Assembly (NCBI GenBank): GCA_025355745.1
Contig: JANXZA010000040.1
Location: 1-58,438, forward strand
Direction of reading: 5' to 3'
From: Rhizobacter sp.
Lineage (GTDB): Bacteria > Pseudomonadota > Gammaproteobacteria > Burkholderiales > Burkholderiaceae_C
DNA: 58,438 bases
Part shown: positions 57,869 to 58,438 of the stretch, in pieces
How the letters are laid out: every line of letters begins with the position of its first letter
How positions within the stretch are numbered: the stretch's first letter is position 1
The notes under the pieces: generated by a model
Told to the model about the DNA's origin: nothing
What the model saw: only the letters and a program-made list of their open reading frames with translations
The model's database searches: none
Made by a program: the position numbers and the translations under genes

Positions 57869-58438
57869 TCAGGCTTCGAGCGCGTGCCACATCTCGATGT
57901 CGCGCTCGGCGGTCCAGATGCGCGGGTCGGGGTACTGCGTGACCTCGTCATAGCAGCGCGTCACGTCGAACGGCATGCAGTGATCGAAGATGACCCAGTG
58001 TCCGTACTTCGGCTTGAGCTTGGCGAAGGTGTCCTTGTAGACCGCGTTCAGGTCCTTGCCCGCGGCCACGCCGGCCTGCACGCTGGCACGCACGTCGGCG
58101 ATGAAGCCGGCCGTGCTGGACAGCCCTTCCTGGACCCGCGCCTCGCCGACCAGCGCCGGCCCGCGGCCGGGCACGAGCGCCAGCGGCTTCAGGTCGGCGA
58201 CGTTGGCCAGCGTCTTCGGCCAGTCGTTGAAGTAGGCGTCGCCGGCGTACGGTGTGGCGTCGAACTCGACCAGGTCGCCGCTGAGCAGCGTGCGTTCCTG
58301 CGGCAGCCAGACCACCGTGTCGCCCTTGGTGTGGCCGCGGCCGAGCTGCAACAGCTGGACTTCCAGCTTGCCCAGCCACAGCGTCATCTTGCCGGTGAAG
58401 GTGATGGTCGGCCAGGTCATGCCCGGCGGCACGGTCTC
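57869..58438 (-). CDS. MBL-fold metallo-hydrolase, C-terminal part (cut by right edge)
   Basis: The frame is open to the right edge, so the start lies outside. The visible ~189 residues include 'LQLGRGHTKGDTVVWLPQER' with the His and Asp of the MBL metal site, 'LLSGDLVEFDATPYAGDAYF' and 'ALVPGRGPALVG', the typical second half of a metallo-beta-lactamase fold hydrolase. It is probably the first or an early gene of the MBL/hydroxylase/DUF2783/hmgA operon. It may hydrolyse a lactone or thioester of the same pathway. Confidence 0.85.
   Translation of the reverse strand, partial: ETVPPGMTWPTITFTGKMTLWLGKLEVQLLQLGRGHTKGDTVVWLPQERTLLSGDLVEFDATPYAGDAYFNDWPKTLANVADLKPLALVPGRGPALVGEARVQEGLSSTAGFIADVRASVQAGVAAGKDLNAVYKDTFAKLKPKYGHWVIFDHCMPFDVTRCYDEVTQYPDPRIWTAERDIEMWHALEA

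Noticed and set aside
1-58438. CRISPR array, integrase/attachment sites, tRNA, rRNA or replication origin
   Set aside because: The tandem repeats seen are short and contiguous without spacers. I found no recombinase or transposase, no tRNA-like cloverleaf and no DnaA-box cluster by reading.

Overview
The window is a GC-rich stretch of a chromosome or large replicon from a betaproteobacterium, most likely a Burkholderiales member (Comamonadaceae or Sphaerotilus/Leptothrix-like). I infer this from the gene families and neighbourhoods, the many LysR regulators and solute-binding-protein transporters, and a REP-type palindrome at 51361-51410; no rRNA or tRNA is present to confirm it. About 45 intact protein genes are recognisable. 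There is no transposase, integrase, CRISPR array, rRNA or tRNA.

Layout. 1-2.0 kb: the end of a DUF1800 gene and its partner DUF1501 gene. 2.1-6.7 kb: a Bax-inhibitor-like protein, TerB-like, TerC and PsiE genes between two NhaR-like LysR regulators. 6.7-12.0 kb: a CbbR-like LysR gene divergent from dabB-dabA, an energy-coupled inorganic-carbon uptake system. 12.1-13.8 kb: two broken genes joined out of frame, the front of a family III CoA-transferase and the last ~270 residues of a Chloroflexus-type bifunctional malonyl-CoA reductase. This looks like the scar of a deletion in a 3-hydroxypropionate-type gene set beside the bicarbonate pump. 14.0-19.8 kb (minus strand): a branched-chain amino acid-type ABC transporter, including a LivM-LivG fusion, with an FMN 2-hydroxy-acid oxidase.

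20.2-39.9 kb: a large acid-sugar or hydroxy-acid catabolic region. It has a small conserved unknown gene, a GcvA-type LysR regulator, a RuBisCO-like protein (OiaX type), a DUF1537 kinase (OiaK type), an ApnO-like oxidoisomerase, a beta-keto acid cleavage enzyme, a complete TRAP transporter, a fluoroacetate-dehalogenase-like hydrolase, an IlvD/EDD dehydratase, an EthD protein, an SDR, an epoxide hydrolase, a second TRAP transporter and two more SDRs. A ~44-bp element occurs three times (20169, 21854, 35118) with constant internal spacing and probably marks a LysR regulon. Fragments of decayed DctP and RuBisCO-like genes lie beside the transcription units.

40.2-43.2 kb (minus strand): a chromate-resistance operon chrB-chrA plus a degenerate superoxide-dismutase-like/rhodanese fusion. 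It abuts a fragment of a molybdenum hydroxylase gene. 43.4-50.6 kb: an aerobic 2-aminobenzoyl-CoA (anthranilate) or salicylyl-CoA type operon: bifunctional monooxygenase/reductase, MarR regulator, enoyl-CoA hydratase, acyl-CoA dehydrogenase, CoA ligase and RidA protein. 50.7-51.3 kb: a ParD/ParE-type toxin-antitoxin pair. 51.5-54.5 kb: modA-modB-modC-modE with a ModE operator. 54.6 kb to the right edge (minus strand): an MBL-fold hydrolase (cut by the edge), an MhpA-like FAD hydroxylase, a DUF2783 protein and homogentisate dioxygenase hmgA.

A recurrent small-scale feature is short imperfect tandem repeats (7-18 bp units) placed at or just beyond stop codons of many genes. Several have altered the C-terminus of the encoded protein.
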